Assembly: GCA_937929945.1 (NCBI GenBank)
Contig: CALFUK010000039.1
Coordinates: 41,839-105,838 of the forward strand
Direction of reading: 5' to 3'
DNA length: 64,000 nucleotides
Source: an uncultured Saprospiraceae bacterium
GTDB taxonomy: Bacteria; Bacteroidota; Bacteroidia; Chitinophagales; Saprospiraceae
The position numbers were made by a program, and so were the translations under genes. This document shows, piece by piece, positions 28,532 to 38,450 of this stretch. The first letter of the stretch is position 1, and every line of letters begins with the position of its first letter. Below the pieces are notes generated by a model that saw nothing but the letters and a program-made list of their open reading frames with translations, made no database searches and had not been told where the DNA came from.

Positions 28532-29290
28532 TCAAGAGACTTCTCCTGGTATTCGTTCATCTTCTATATCAAGGTAATGCTCGATTTCTTGCTCTATGTA
28601 CAGCTGTGATTCTTTATTCATGCCTTTGAGAAGAAGGTTCCTTTTACCATCATGGTCGATGGCATACAGTGCGTAAGCATAGCTAGCGATGCCATTCGTG
28701 GTGCTGGATACATACCGACTGACGAAGAGTTGCTTGATGTCTTTAGTTTTCAGGACTCGGTTTTTCGTGAATGGATTTTTGAGTGGCCTGGTGACGATGC
28801 TGATCTCATCCTCAGTGACATATATATCCGTGTAGTTCAGATAGACACCTAATAGGTAGTACGCCAGACCCAGTCCGACGGCTAAGTGAGCACTCATGGT
28901 CAAGAGGCCAAAGATCTGCCCTGTGGCAACCATAGTGATTGCTGCTGGTAGTATGATGATGTTCCACAAAACGGCGAATAGTAATAAAAACCACGTGCCA
29001 CCTTGTGATCTGGCTTTATTCCATTTAGTGCGAATATCAAGACTGGATGGTAGATGAAGGACCTCTGTGCCTTCGGGGATCATCATTTCTGGACGGTTTC
29101 GCTGCTTACGGCCGAAGAATGCCTCGTCTTCCATAAATAGGATAGCCTGACAGTGGCTGCATTTTGCGAGCGTACTATTGATGTTGATGTCTTGCCCATC
29201 GATGGGGTGGTCGCACTGGGGGCAGGTCATGTCTAGCTTCTGCAGTTTGACTTTAGTCTGCACTTTTTCCTTACTGATCTCCTCTGGCAT
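28532..29290 (-). CDS. Membrane protein with N-terminal zinc ribbon
   Basis: 252 residues. Residues ~19-48 form a zinc ribbon (CPQCDHPI and CSHCQA, four Cys). Two hydrophobic segments lie near 97-122 and 127-152, followed by a cytoplasmic C-terminal domain with PH-like beta pattern (YVTEDEISIVTRPLK). This layout is common among uncharacterised Bacteroidota membrane proteins; the function is unknown. It converges on the helicase gene (68 bp) and is divergent from the MarR gene (126 bp). Confidence 0.75.
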   Translation of the reverse strand: MPEEISKEKVQTKVKLQKLDMTCPQCDHPIDGQDININSTLAKCSHCQAILFMEDEAFFGRKQRNRPEMMIPEGTEVLHLPSSLDIRTKWNKARSQGGTWFLLLFAVLWNIIILPAAITMVATGQIFGLLTMSAHLAVGLGLAYYLLGVYLNYTDIYVTEDEISIVTRPLKNPFTKNRVLKTKDIKQLFVSRYVSSTTNGIASYAYALYAIDHDGKRNLLLKGMNKESQLYIEQEIEHYLDIEDERIPGEVS

Positions 29291-29416
29291 ATGATGTAAT
29301 ATGGTGAGAGCATAAGATACATAAGACTCACTGATTCTTGATCCAATATATTAGCAAAAAAAAAGATAGTCTACTTTTAAACTTTCTACTGTAGGATTTG
29401 TCTAAGGGGGTATTAG

Positions 29417-29890
29417 TTGCAAAGTAAACTATTGGCAAAGACATTTAATCCATATGATCATTTTGGTTTTTTGACAGGGCGTGTGTCCCGACTCATTACG
29501 AATCGGATAGAGGCAGAAAAAGCCAGACGCGGCTATGACTTTCCGATTTCGTGCCTTAGCATCTTAGCAGAGTTGTGGAAAGAAGATGGGGTGAAGCAGC
29601 AAGATCTGGCAGACACACTAGTCAGGCATAAGAGTAGTATCACAAAAATGATCGTCGCCTTAGAGAAAGACGGACTGATCATTAGGAGGTCTGTCGACAC
29701 TGATAAGCGAGAGAAGCGAATCTTCTTGACCACTGAAGGGAATAACTTCAAGCTGCATGTCGTCAAGAAATCATGTAAGGGAGAAAAGATAGCTACGGAA
29801 GGACTGACAGATGAAGAAATAAAAACAGCTAAAAAAGTACTCAAGACCATTTACGAAAGATTACTCATACATAATAACCAAGAAGACTAA
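29417..29890 (+). CDS. MarR-family transcriptional regulator
   Basis: 157 residues from a TTG start preceded by AAGGGGG. A winged helix-turn-helix is visible: KQQDLADTLVRHKSSITKMI (recognition region), then KDGLIIRRSVDTDKREKRIFLTTEG (wing). MarR proteins usually repress a linked efflux operon and are released by small phenolic ligands. The adaptor gene starts directly after the stop codon (no gap), so the regulator is part of the same transcript and probably autoregulates the pump. Confidence 0.93.
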   Translation: MQSKLLAKTFNPYDHFGFLTGRVSRLITNRIEAEKARRGYDFPISCLSILAELWKEDGVKQQDLADTLVRHKSSITKMIVALEKDGLIIRRSVDTDKREKRIFLTTEGNNFKLHVVKKSCKGEKIATEGLTDEEIKTAKKVLKTIYERLLIHNNQED

Positions 29891-31018
29891 ATGAAAAAAT
29901 CAACCCGCAAGGTTCTTATATCATTGCTCCTTACCTTTATTATTCTTTCTATAGGAGCCATCGTTTACCAGCGCTTCCTGAAGCAAAAGAAATCTACGGT
30001 ATCAGAGGAGCCAGTCCGAAAGCTGCTCAAGAATGTGACCGTGGCTCAGTATAGCCCAAAGAATGTGGTCAATACTATCAACATTGATGGCAGACTTACT
30101 GCATATGAGAAAGTCGACTTATTTGCTGAGGCCAGCGGTGTACTCAAAGCAACCTCAAAAGTGATTAAAGAAGGCAGCTACGTCGAGAAGGGTGAATTAT
30201 TATTTGATATTGATGGAGAAGATGCAGAGCTCAATCTCCTGGCGCAGCGGTCGGCATTGATGACCAGTATCACTCAGATTATGCCTGATCTGAAATTTGA
30301 CTTTCCAGATGCATTTGATAAGTGGAAACGGTATTTGGATGAATTTGATGTGAATCAGTCAGTCAAAGAATTTCCAACTATTACGACAGATCAAGAAAAA
30401 TACTACATCGCAGGCAAGAACTTATACAATCAATATTATACGATTAAAAGTGCGGAGAGTCGGCTGCTCGATTATCAGGTCTATGCACCATTCTCGGGAG
30501 TGATCACTAAGGCAAGCATCTATCCTGGTCAGCTGGTCAATATGGGAGTGAACTTAGGCAGCATCATGAATACTGGTAGATTTGAAATGAAGGCACCGAT
30601 CAGCCTGTCCGATCTGGAATATGTCAAGACAGGTCAAGCTGTGAGCCTCTACTCCAAAGAAATGGATAAAAAATGGAAGGGGACAGTGAGTCGCATCAGC
30701 AGGGTGATCGATGATGTCACCCAGAACCTACCTGTCTACATCACGGTCTATGGCCGAGGACTGAGAGACGGGATGTACCTCAGCGGAGAACTCTCAGCTG
30801 GTAAGATGTCAGATGTAATTCCACTAAGCAAGGACTTAATTAAAGATCGAAATAAGGTATTCGTCGTAAAAGATTCTCTCATCAGTGTCAAAGAAGTGGA
30901 TGTGATCAAGCAGACTGAAACAAAGGTATACGTCAAAGGGATTGATCCCGACGATCAAATCGTGAGTAGCTCACATGAGGGTATTTTTAGTGGCCTTAAA
31001 GTAAATGCAATCCGCTAA
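29891..31018 (+). CDS. RND efflux periplasmic adaptor (MFP/HlyD family)
   Basis: 375 residues. An N-terminal anchor (~8-27) leads to a biotinyl-lipoyl half-motif (EASGVLKATSKVIKEGSYVEKGELLF), an alpha-hairpin and a second lipoyl half (APFSGVITKASIYPGQLV), then beta-barrel and membrane-proximal domains. It bridges the RND pump and TolC channel. It begins directly after the MarR gene and ends 1 bp before the RND start. Confidence 0.94.
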   Translation: MKKSTRKVLISLLLTFIILSIGAIVYQRFLKQKKSTVSEEPVRKLLKNVTVAQYSPKNVVNTINIDGRLTAYEKVDLFAEASGVLKATSKVIKEGSYVEKGELLFDIDGEDAELNLLAQRSALMTSITQIMPDLKFDFPDAFDKWKRYLDEFDVNQSVKEFPTITTDQEKYYIAGKNLYNQYYTIKSAESRLLDYQVYAPFSGVITKASIYPGQLVNMGVNLGSIMNTGRFEMKAPISLSDLEYVKTGQAVSLYSKEMDKKWKGTVSRISRVIDDVTQNLPVYITVYGRGLRDGMYLSGELSAGKMSDVIPLSKDLIKDRNKVFVVKDSLISVKEVDVIKQTETKVYVKGIDPDDQIVSSSHEGIFSGLKVNAIR

Positions 31019-31019
31019 T

Positions 31020-34000
31020 ATGAGAGGAATCATCAAGTACCTTATCGAAGTGCCGATCGCTGGAAACATCCTTATGATCTTTCTATTGATCATGGGTCTC
31101 GCCAGTGCGCTGAAAATGAAGTCGACCTTCTTTCCGACGGTGCCGAGTAGAATCATCCAGGTCCAGGCGATCTATCCAGGGGCATCTCCCAGTGAGATGG
31201 AAGAGGGCGTCGTGACCAAGATAGAGGAGAACCTCATCAGTGTAACTGGTGTGGAGCGTACCACCTCAGTGTCATCCGAGAATGCGGCTAACATCACCAT
31301 CGAAGTGTTACAGGGCTATAACACTGACTTAGTCCTCTTAGACGTGAAGAATGCCATTGATCGAATACCTACCTTTCCTGCGGGCATGGAGCCACTGGTC
31401 ATTTTCAAACGAGAAAATATCTCTCCAGCGCTTAATTTCTCGATTTCAGGTGATGTCGATCTTCGTACGCTGAAGAGCTATGCGCGCGAAATAGAAGATG
31501 ATCTATTGGCCCTGGATGATATCTCCAAAGTAGAGCTGACTGGTTTTCCTGAGGAAGAAATCGAGATCGCCTTTCGGGAGTCTGACCTTCGTGCGCTCAA
31601 TCTCACTTTTGGTGAAGCTGTCACGGCCATCGCCAGCGCCAACTTAGAAGCGACTGGTGGAATCATCAAATCAGAGAAAGAAGAGCTCATCATCAGAGCT
31701 GATAGTAAGCAATACTTCGCCCAAGACTTCGAGAATATAGTGCTCCGCTCTAACAGTGAGGGCGGGGTCATCCGACTGCATCAGGTAGCTGATGTCAAGG
31801 ACACTTGGGAGGACTCTCCCGTCCGCTCTTATCTCAATAATCAGCCATCAGTCATCATCAATGTGAATAATACTGATGAGGAGGACATGATCCCAATTGC
31901 TGCAATCGTCTTGGATTACATAGAAGACTTTAATCAGAGCCAGGATGAGATTACAGCTACCGTCATCCAGGATCAAGCAAAATACCTTAATACCAGACTT
32001 AGCTTTTTAAAAGAGAATGGAGCCATTGGCTTTTTGATTGTCTTGGTGTTATTGGCCATGTTTCTGCATTGGAGGTTAGCTTTCTGGGTGGCACTGGCGA
32101 TCCCTATATCATTCGCAGGGATGTTCATTTGTGCAGAATATTTTGGTACGACCTATAATGTGATATCATCCTTTGGGATGATTGTGGTTATTGGGATACT
32201 CGTGGATGATGGGATTGTGATCGCTGAGAGTATCTACCAGAAGTATGAACAGGGGATGGAGCCTAATGCTGCAGCACTTGAAGGTACCATGGAAGTACTA
32301 CCTGCGGTATTCTCTGCGATTCTTACGACCTGCGTCGCCTTCGGCATATTCTTCTTCATAGAGGGGGGACTTGGTGATGCCTTTGGTGCCATGGCTGTCG
32401 TAGTCATATTCTCACTTCTCTTCTCACTCGTGGAGGGTGCACTCATATTACCTGCTCACGTCGCTCATTCCAAAGCGCTGAAATATGATAAGAGTAAGGG
32501 GAATCTCCTGACACTGTACTTAGATAAGTTTATGAATTTTCTAAGGCGGACTTTATATGGTCCCATTTTGAAGTGGTCGATGAATTACAGCTTTCCCACA
32601 CTGGCTATCTGTATTGCGGCATTGGTCATTTTCGTAGGTGCTTTCAAAGGTGGGGTGGTAAGGAGTACTTTCTTTCCAGTGATTCCGAGTGATGTATTTA
32701 CCGTCACGCTTGAGTTGGAGTCAGGAGTCAGAGAGGCCAGAACAGAAGAAATCTTAGATATGATCCAAGTTGCTACTTGGGAGGTGAATGAAGAATTCAA
32801 GGAGGAGTATGGCTTAGGAGATAAGAATGTAATTGATAAAATCCAAAAGTCAGTCGGGCCGTTGACTAATAATGGTCAGCTTAGTGTCTATCTATTGGAC
32901 GGAGAAGAGCGACTTAATATCAATAACCGAATGATCATCGGTGCCATCAGAGAGAAGGTGGGCCCCGTATACGATGCAGAGAAACTCTCCTTTGGGTCGG
33001 GTAATCTATTTGGAGCAGCCGTATCGGTCTCACTACTGAGTAGAAATGAGGCGGCGCTCTCTGCTGCATCGGAAGAACTAAAGAGCAGTCTCAAACAAAT
33101 AGATGACTTAACTGATATAGCAGACTCCAACCAAGAGGGTAATAAAGAAGTAGAGCTCATCCTGAAGCCCAAAGCCTATAATCTTGGATTTACGCTACGG
33201 AATATCATCAGTAGTGTTAGGCAGGGCTTTTTCGGAGCAGAGGTGCAGCGAATCCAAAGAGGAGAAGATGAGGTAAAAGTGTGGGTGCGCTATGCACTGG
33301 ATGATCGTAATGAAGTCTCAGATTTGTCTGATATGCGCATCAGAAGTGCTTCTGGACAGTCGGTGCCCTTGTCAGAATTAGTCGAGTTTAAGACAGAGCG
33401 AGGCATCGTCAATATCAATCATATTGAGGGCGAACGTGAAATTAGGGTTACAGCTGATCTGGTCAATGATCGAGCATCTGTAAGCGATATCAATACGGAT
33501 ATCCAGACCATACTACTGCCAAAAATATTGGAAAAATATCCGTCCGTCTCTGTCGGTTTTGAAGGACAGCAGCGAGAGAATGAGAAATCACAGAGGTCGA
33601 TGGGAAGAGTTCTTCCCCTTGCTTTGATGATCATGTTCTTCATTATCGTTTTGACATTCAAGTCGATTAGTCAGACCTTGATTGTGTTCGCATTGATGCC
33701 TTTCGCCTTTATTGGTGTGGGACTGGGGCACTATATCATGGACATTCCGATCAGTCTGTTTTCTGTATTAGGGTCGATAGCGCTGATTGGGATATTTATC
33801 AATGATGCCTTAGTCTTCATTACCACATTCAATAATAACATTGCAAAAGGCATAGACTTTAAGACGGCGCTTTATGAGACAGGACTATCAAGATTTCGGC
33901 CGATCACACTAACTTCGATTACGACGGTAGCAGGATTAGCACCGCTGCTCTTAGAGAAGAGCATGCAGGCACAGTTTCTGATACCTATGGCGGTATCAGT

Positions 34001-34253
34001 CGCTTTTGGTCTAATGGTCGGCACCTTTATTTTGCTGGTGTTGATTCCAGCCTTATTAGTGATCTCTAATCGGATCAAGCGCACAGCTCTGGGGATATGG
34101 GAAGGAGAGAAGATAGACTACCTGATGGTAGAGTCGGCGTCAGCAGTCCGAGTGACTAATCTGCCCATCTATCTGATAGCGGCATTATTTACTTTAGCGG
34201 CATTGGTGGCTTACGTCATGTTGACCTTTAAAATTTCTGAATTGATCGTGTGA
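31020..34253 (+). CDS. RND efflux permease
   Basis: 1077 residues from ATG 31020; an ATG at 31005 overlaps the previous gene. Twelve transmembrane helices in the RND pattern: TM1 near residue 8-26, two large periplasmic loops, TM2-6 around 335-470 and TM8-12 around 860-1020. TM4 carries the proton-relay Asp pair (GILVDDGIVIAES). Sequence type is AcrB/MexB-like (HAE1) in the broad sense. It exports hydrophobic compounds with proton antiport; the true substrate is unknown. A C-terminal extra helix follows residue 1045. Confidence 0.95.
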   Translation: MRGIIKYLIEVPIAGNILMIFLLIMGLASALKMKSTFFPTVPSRIIQVQAIYPGASPSEMEEGVVTKIEENLISVTGVERTTSVSSENAANITIEVLQGYNTDLVLLDVKNAIDRIPTFPAGMEPLVIFKRENISPALNFSISGDVDLRTLKSYAREIEDDLLALDDISKVELTGFPEEEIEIAFRESDLRALNLTFGEAVTAIASANLEATGGIIKSEKEELIIRADSKQYFAQDFENIVLRSNSEGGVIRLHQVADVKDTWEDSPVRSYLNNQPSVIINVNNTDEEDMIPIAAIVLDYIEDFNQSQDEITATVIQDQAKYLNTRLSFLKENGAIGFLIVLVLLAMFLHWRLAFWVALAIPISFAGMFICAEYFGTTYNVISSFGMIVVIGILVDDGIVIAESIYQKYEQGMEPNAAALEGTMEVLPAVFSAILTTCVAFGIFFFIEGGLGDAFGAMAVVVIFSLLFSLVEGALILPAHVAHSKALKYDKSKGNLLTLYLDKFMNFLRRTLYGPILKWSMNYSFPTLAICIAALVIFVGAFKGGVVRSTFFPVIPSDVFTVTLELESGVREARTEEILDMIQVATWEVNEEFKEEYGLGDKNVIDKIQKSVGPLTNNGQLSVYLLDGEERLNINNRMIIGAIREKVGPVYDAEKLSFGSGNLFGAAVSVSLLSRNEAALSAASEELKSSLKQIDDLTDIADSNQEGNKEVELILKPKAYNLGFTLRNIISSVRQGFFGAEVQRIQRGEDEVKVWVRYALDDRNEVSDLSDMRIRSASGQSVPLSELVEFKTERGIVNINHIEGEREIRVTADLVNDRASVSDINTDIQTILLPKILEKYPSVSVGFEGQQRENEKSQRSMGRVLPLALMIMFFIIVLTFKSISQTLIVFALMPFAFIGVGLGHYIMDIPISLFSVLGSIALIGIFINDALVFITTFNNNIAKGIDFKTALYETGLSRFRPITLTSITTVAGLAPLLLEKSMQAQFLIPMAVSVAFGLMVGTFILLVLIPALLVISNRIKRTALGIWEGEKIDYLMVESASAVRVTNLPIYLIAALFTLAALVAYVMLTFKISELIV

Positions 34254-34340
34254 AACGTGATATGGTAGAAGAGTCAGACAGCCGATAGCTTTGAGAATCT
34301 GTTAAGTTGCTAAGTAGCGGTTCACCAGAAAACAAAATAC

Positions 34341-34434
34341 GAGAGACATCTATAATGAGAATAAAAATGACACGCAGGCAGATGGATAGAATTGATTATT
34401 TCATGTTCGATATTTTACTATAGAATTTACACAT
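34341..34434 (+). promoter_or_regulatory. Diverged 94-bp leader element before the tolC-like gene
   Basis: The 94 bp before the ATG at 34435 align with the repeat unit: GACATCTAT matches AACGTCTAT, TGACACGCAGG matches AGACACCCAAG, then TGGAT, TATTT, and AATTTACACATATGAA at the end. Distance from GACAC to the ATG is 66 bp versus 65 bp in the repeat. Similarity is by eye and clearly lower than within the arrays. Confidence 0.5.
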
Positions 34435-35766
34435 ATGAAGCACATGAAAAGATTGAGCTTGCTCATTTTGCTATTGCTCGCGGGCATGAGCCTGAAGATG
34501 ACAGCTCAGGAGGATATGTCACTTGAGAAAGCGATCTCACTGGGGCTGGAGAAGAATTTTCAGATCAAGATCGATGAGTCTAATGTCAGAATCGCTGAGA
34601 ATAATAACACCTGGGGTAGGGCAGGCCGTGGTGTCAGCGTAGACCTGAACGGGTCAGCTACTCTGTCTATGACTAATGATAATAACCCTGCAAGTTTCCT
34701 CAATGGGTCTTATTTTGTCGCAGGACTCGGAGGCAGTGTGGATGCTAATTGGCTGGTATTAAGTGGTGGCAGGGTGCGGATCGCGAAAGATCAGCTGGAC
34801 TTATTCGTAGAGCAGCAGAAGCAGCTGCAGAGCGTGAGTGCTCATAATGTCATCAGAGACATCATACAGGCTTACTATGCGGTGTTATTGCAGCAGGAGC
34901 GACTCATCGTGGTAGAGGACCTTATTTCCTTGTCTAAGGATCGCTTGGCCTACGAAGAATCAAAGAAAGAATTTGGTGCGAGTAATTCTTTCAACCTGCT
35001 GCAGTTTCAGAATGCAGTGCTATCTGACTCTGTCAATATTGTATCACAGCACAATCAGATTGACATTGCCAAGCGTCGGCTGTACAGCTTGCTATCGATT
35101 AGTGCTGATGAAAACTATCAATTTTCTGAACGCCTGTCTGTACAAGTGGAGGATATCGATCTGGAACAACTATCTCTCACGTTAGAGGAAGAGAGTCCGA
35201 GCATACGCTCACTCATGATTCTGGAGGAGCTGAATAAACTGAATACACAATTGGAGCAAGCAGCGAGAAAACCTACATTATCGATTAACGCCACAGCTGG
35301 ACTTTCTGAAGGATATTTCAAATTCTTTGGTGACAACCCACAGACTGGCGCACCGCTTAAGGGTCAATTTAGCAATCGAATGAATATTGGTCTTGGAGCG
35401 AACCTCAATTGGAATCTCACCGATGGAGGCGTTAGATCTGCCAATATCGAAAATGCCAAAATTAATGAGGAGATAAATCAGCTGGATATCATGGATGCCA
35501 GACTACAGCTCACGAATCAGCTGCATATCTTGGCACAGAATTACAAAGATCAAAAGGACTTACTCTTGTTATCAGAGCAGCAGATCAGTCTGTCTGAGAA
35601 AAATTTAGCTATTTCAGAAGAGAGGTTTAAGTTGGGTCAGATCAGCTCCATTGATTTCAGAGCCATTCAGACTCAGTACCTTAATACGGCTTTTAATAAA
35701 GTAAATGCTATTTTTAATCTGCTGATATCTAAATCAGAGATTGATTGGTTAGTTGGGGTATTCTAA
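34435..35766 (+). CDS. TolC-family outer-membrane efflux protein
   Basis: 443 residues. The signal peptide ends near residue 24 (MTAQ). Two repeated helical hairpins with heptad pattern (LEKAISLGLEKNFQIKIDES; SLSEKNLAISEERFKLGQIS) are diagnostic of the TolC/OEP family. It forms the outer-membrane channel for the RND pump 181 bp upstream. The gap and a diverged 94-bp leader suggest it also has its own promoter. Confidence 0.94.
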   Translation: MKHMKRLSLLILLLLAGMSLKMTAQEDMSLEKAISLGLEKNFQIKIDESNVRIAENNNTWGRAGRGVSVDLNGSATLSMTNDNNPASFLNGSYFVAGLGGSVDANWLVLSGGRVRIAKDQLDLFVEQQKQLQSVSAHNVIRDIIQAYYAVLLQQERLIVVEDLISLSKDRLAYEESKKEFGASNSFNLLQFQNAVLSDSVNIVSQHNQIDIAKRRLYSLLSISADENYQFSERLSVQVEDIDLEQLSLTLEEESPSIRSLMILEELNKLNTQLEQAARKPTLSINATAGLSEGYFKFFGDNPQTGAPLKGQFSNRMNIGLGANLNWNLTDGGVRSANIENAKINEEINQLDIMDARLQLTNQLHILAQNYKDQKDLLLLSEQQISLSEKNLAISEERFKLGQISSIDFRAIQTQYLNTAFNKVNAIFNLLISKSEIDWLVGVF

Positions 35767-36296
35767 TAATTTGAAATAGATAAAGTAGAGTCTCAAAATC
35801 ACTTTTCAGTGACTTAATTTATACAAAGGGGAATTGTATCTTCTTTCGGGTTCTAATTGCTACGTTAGACCAAATCCTGTAGAACAGTCTTACTATAGAA
35901 ACTTCGAGCTACGAAGGACCATGTTTTTAGTTCGCTCAATGATTTCAGAAGATTTCATCAAGCAGACTTGATTCTCCTTTTGCAACTTCTCAAGCTTTTT
36001 CAATAAGTCAGAGACCTTTGAAATAGGGGATGTATTATTTATCATTTTTCACTTTAGATACGGGTGGGTATGTATCTCACAATTAACATTTGTAAAGATA
36101 ATATAGTTTTTTGGTTAGATTATACTACAGTATACTACAAATAATATACGTACTATGTACTTGGGTATACAATTACTCTACAAAAGGACTTATAAATAAC
36201 AAAGATTTGTCATATGTACTTATCTAGATTAATTCTGATTTAGTCTATTCTCAATCTCAATTGATGAAGTCTGCGGAAGCTCTTAGGATATGTGGT
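35767..36296. other. Intergenic region with one small candidate gene
   Basis: 530 bp between the convergent tolC-like and MFS genes. Apart from the 50-codon ORF at 35893-36045 nothing coding is seen; 36060-36230 is AT-rich with repeated TATAC motifs, plausibly the promoter of that small ORF. Confidence 0.5.
35893..36045 (-). CDS. Candidate 50-residue coiled-coil protein
   Basis: Starts ATG at 36045 on the minus strand and ends TAG at 35893. The product (starts MINNTSPISKVSDLL) has a heptad-like helix, LLKKLEKLQKENQ, and a second charged helix, SSEIIERTKNMVLR. No signal or membrane segment. Composition is protein-like and an AT-rich region upstream could be a promoter. I do not recognise a family; it may be a small regulatory coiled-coil or a chance ORF. 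Confidence 0.4.
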   Translation of the reverse strand: MINNTSPISKVSDLLKKLEKLQKENQVCLMKSSEIIERTKNMVLRSSKFL

Positions 36297-37568
36297 CTAA
36301 ATGACGGCCACTTCACTTTTGTAGGTGCGCGAAGCCATGTAGAATAGGATCAGTGAGATGGTGCCAGGAATGACCGAAAATATGAAAGCGTAACGTAGTG
36401 ACTCAGCACCATAGCTAGAGCTCAGTAGATCACTGATGAACCCAATGGTCAGCGGGCCAAGACCTAAGCCAATAAGATTCAGAATCAAAAAGAAGACCGC
36501 AGAGGCTAAGGCTCTCGTATGCGCATCCACAAGATTATGTATGACTGCTAATGAAGGTCCCATATACACGGCTGTCAAAAAGGTAGCTACCGCATTACAG
36601 GCTAATACTATAGCAAGATTACCGTGTAAGAATGATGTGATCGAAAAGGGCACAACGACGAGACCAGCCAAGATAGGTACGTACAGGTACCATCTGATAT
36701 CACGCTTACCCCATCGGTCAGCGAAATAGCCTCCTGCATAGGTACCCGTGATGCCTCCTATACCTACGACCAGGCCCAGGGCAATACCAATACTTGCTGT
36801 ATCCATGTGGTGTATTCTTGCTAAGAATGGAGCAAAGAAATTGCCAATACCATAAGTGACGAAGGCATTGAATCCAGCAGCTAAGGAGATGAAGACAAAG
36901 GTTTTCTTCTTCATCAGCAGTGACAGGACCTCGAGAAAACCTCTTTCCTTTTTATTCGTTTGGCCATCTTGTTTGGCGACAGGCTTATCTGACATACCTC
37001 GCTTTGGCTCTTTTACCGTAAAGAATACGATCATGGCATAAAGAACACCAGGCAGGCCAAGAGCAAAAAATGCCATGCGCCAGCCGTAGTTTTGATCTAT
37101 CCATCCACCTATCATGTAGCCAAACAAAATTCCAATGTAGATGCCCGTAGAATATATGGCCAAGGCACTGGCTCTCTTATTAGGCGGATAGTAATCTGAG
37201 ACTATGGAATGAGATGGTGGGCTCCCTCCCGCCTCTCCAATACCCACACCTATTCTGGCGATCAGCAGCTGAAGAAAGTTATTGACTAATCCTGAGACGG
37301 CAGTCATCATACTCCAGACAATGAGAGATATTCCTACTATGTTTCTGCGATTACTTCTATCTGCATATCTCGCTATGGGAATGCCCAGCGTCGCATAAAA
37401 GAGAGCAAAGGTGAGTCCCGTGAGCATGCCTAACTGTGTGTCCGTCAGACCGAGATCTTGCTTGATGGATTCCTGCAGGATGACTAAGATTTGTCTATCA
37501 ATGAAGTTGAACGTGTAGACGCCAGTCAACACTAATAAGACATAACTTCTGTATTTTTTTGAATGCAA
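36297..37568 (-). CDS. MFS transporter (spinster-like)
   Basis: 423 residues, 12 predicted transmembrane helices. Early motifs FIDRQILVILQESIKQDLGLTD and GEAGGSPPSHS are typical of spinster-like MFS carriers, and the loop-2/3 motif reads IPIARYADRSNRR. These carriers move organic anions or sphingoid-like lipids; the substrate here is unknown. It is divergent from the Lrp-type regulator (284-bp gap), which may control it. Confidence 0.92.
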   Translation of the reverse strand: MHSKKYRSYVLLVLTGVYTFNFIDRQILVILQESIKQDLGLTDTQLGMLTGLTFALFYATLGIPIARYADRSNRRNIVGISLIVWSMMTAVSGLVNNFLQLLIARIGVGIGEAGGSPPSHSIVSDYYPPNKRASALAIYSTGIYIGILFGYMIGGWIDQNYGWRMAFFALGLPGVLYAMIVFFTVKEPKRGMSDKPVAKQDGQTNKKERGFLEVLSLLMKKKTFVFISLAAGFNAFVTYGIGNFFAPFLARIHHMDTASIGIALGLVVGIGGITGTYAGGYFADRWGKRDIRWYLYVPILAGLVVVPFSITSFLHGNLAIVLACNAVATFLTAVYMGPSLAVIHNLVDAHTRALASAVFFLILNLIGLGLGPLTIGFISDLLSSSYGAESLRYAFIFSVIPGTISLILFYMASRTYKSEVAVI

Positions 37569-37852
37569 TTGAGGGTTTTGTAGATATTGACTTTAAGATA
37601 GTCATTTTAAGGAGAGAGACTGCTTTCGCCAGGAGAAGTTACTCAAGAAGTTTACAAGGGATAGGAAGAGATGGCTATCCTGATTCTATAAGTTTATTTC
37701 ACATTAATGGAAGATGCCTCTTCGATAGGTTTAGATCAGTTGATTAAGGATTTAGTGCTTTAGTTTTTAGATCGTTTCAGCATTGATTTCTACGCGTTGT
37801 TTAAATGGTAGAATATTTATTTATATTAACACACATTTATAGAATAGCTGTC

Positions 37853-38311
37853 ATGAAAATAGACCAAGTAGACCGTGAGATCATCCGCACCTTACAGCGA
37901 GATGCTAAGGCTACCATAAAGGAGATTGGCCTCCAGCTCAATCTTTCTACCACGCCCATATTTGAGCGCATCAAGAAAATGACAGCAGCAGGACTCATCG
38001 ATAAATACGTCACCATCATTAATCCAGATCTAATGGACCTGAGTCTCTGTGTCTTTGTCCACATATCCATCATAGATCACTCTAAGCAAGCCATCGATGC
38101 CTTCGTGACTCAAGTGAATGAATTTGATGAAGTCTTAGAGTGCCATCATATTTCTGGAAAATCAGATTTTCTGCTTAAGATGAGGCATCGTGATATCAGT
38201 TCATACAATGACTTTGTGCTGGATAAAATCTCTACGGTGCCTAATATTGCTAACATAGAGACCAGTTTCAGCTTGTCCGTCAGAAAGTATACCACTGCAT
38301 TACCAGTATAA
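37853..38311 (+). CDS. Lrp/AsnC-family transcriptional regulator
   Basis: 152 residues from ATG 37853; the longer upstream frame lacks family similarity. The N-terminal HTH begins QVDREIIRTLQRDAKATIKEIG and the recognition helix lies in LNLSTTPIFERIKKM. The C-terminal RAM/effector domain follows (ECHHISGKSDFLLKM). It probably senses an amino acid. It is divergent from the MFS carrier and sits upstream of the aminotransferase locus, so those are candidate targets. A small hairpin (AGAGAA/TTCTCT) lies 4 bp after the stop. Confidence 0.93.
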   Translation: MKIDQVDREIIRTLQRDAKATIKEIGLQLNLSTTPIFERIKKMTAAGLIDKYVTIINPDLMDLSLCVFVHISIIDHSKQAIDAFVTQVNEFDEVLECHHISGKSDFLLKMRHRDISSYNDFVLDKISTVPNIANIETSFSLSVRKYTTALPV

Positions 38312-38450
38312 GCGAGAGAATTATTTTCTCTTGAGTTAGCTATTTTAAGCACGTTTTAGAAAAAGTGAATGCGTATATATCAATATGTAGACTAATTTTC
38401 TAATTAGATTGAAACTCATGGCATAATGGTAATTAGTCAATATCTTTAGA

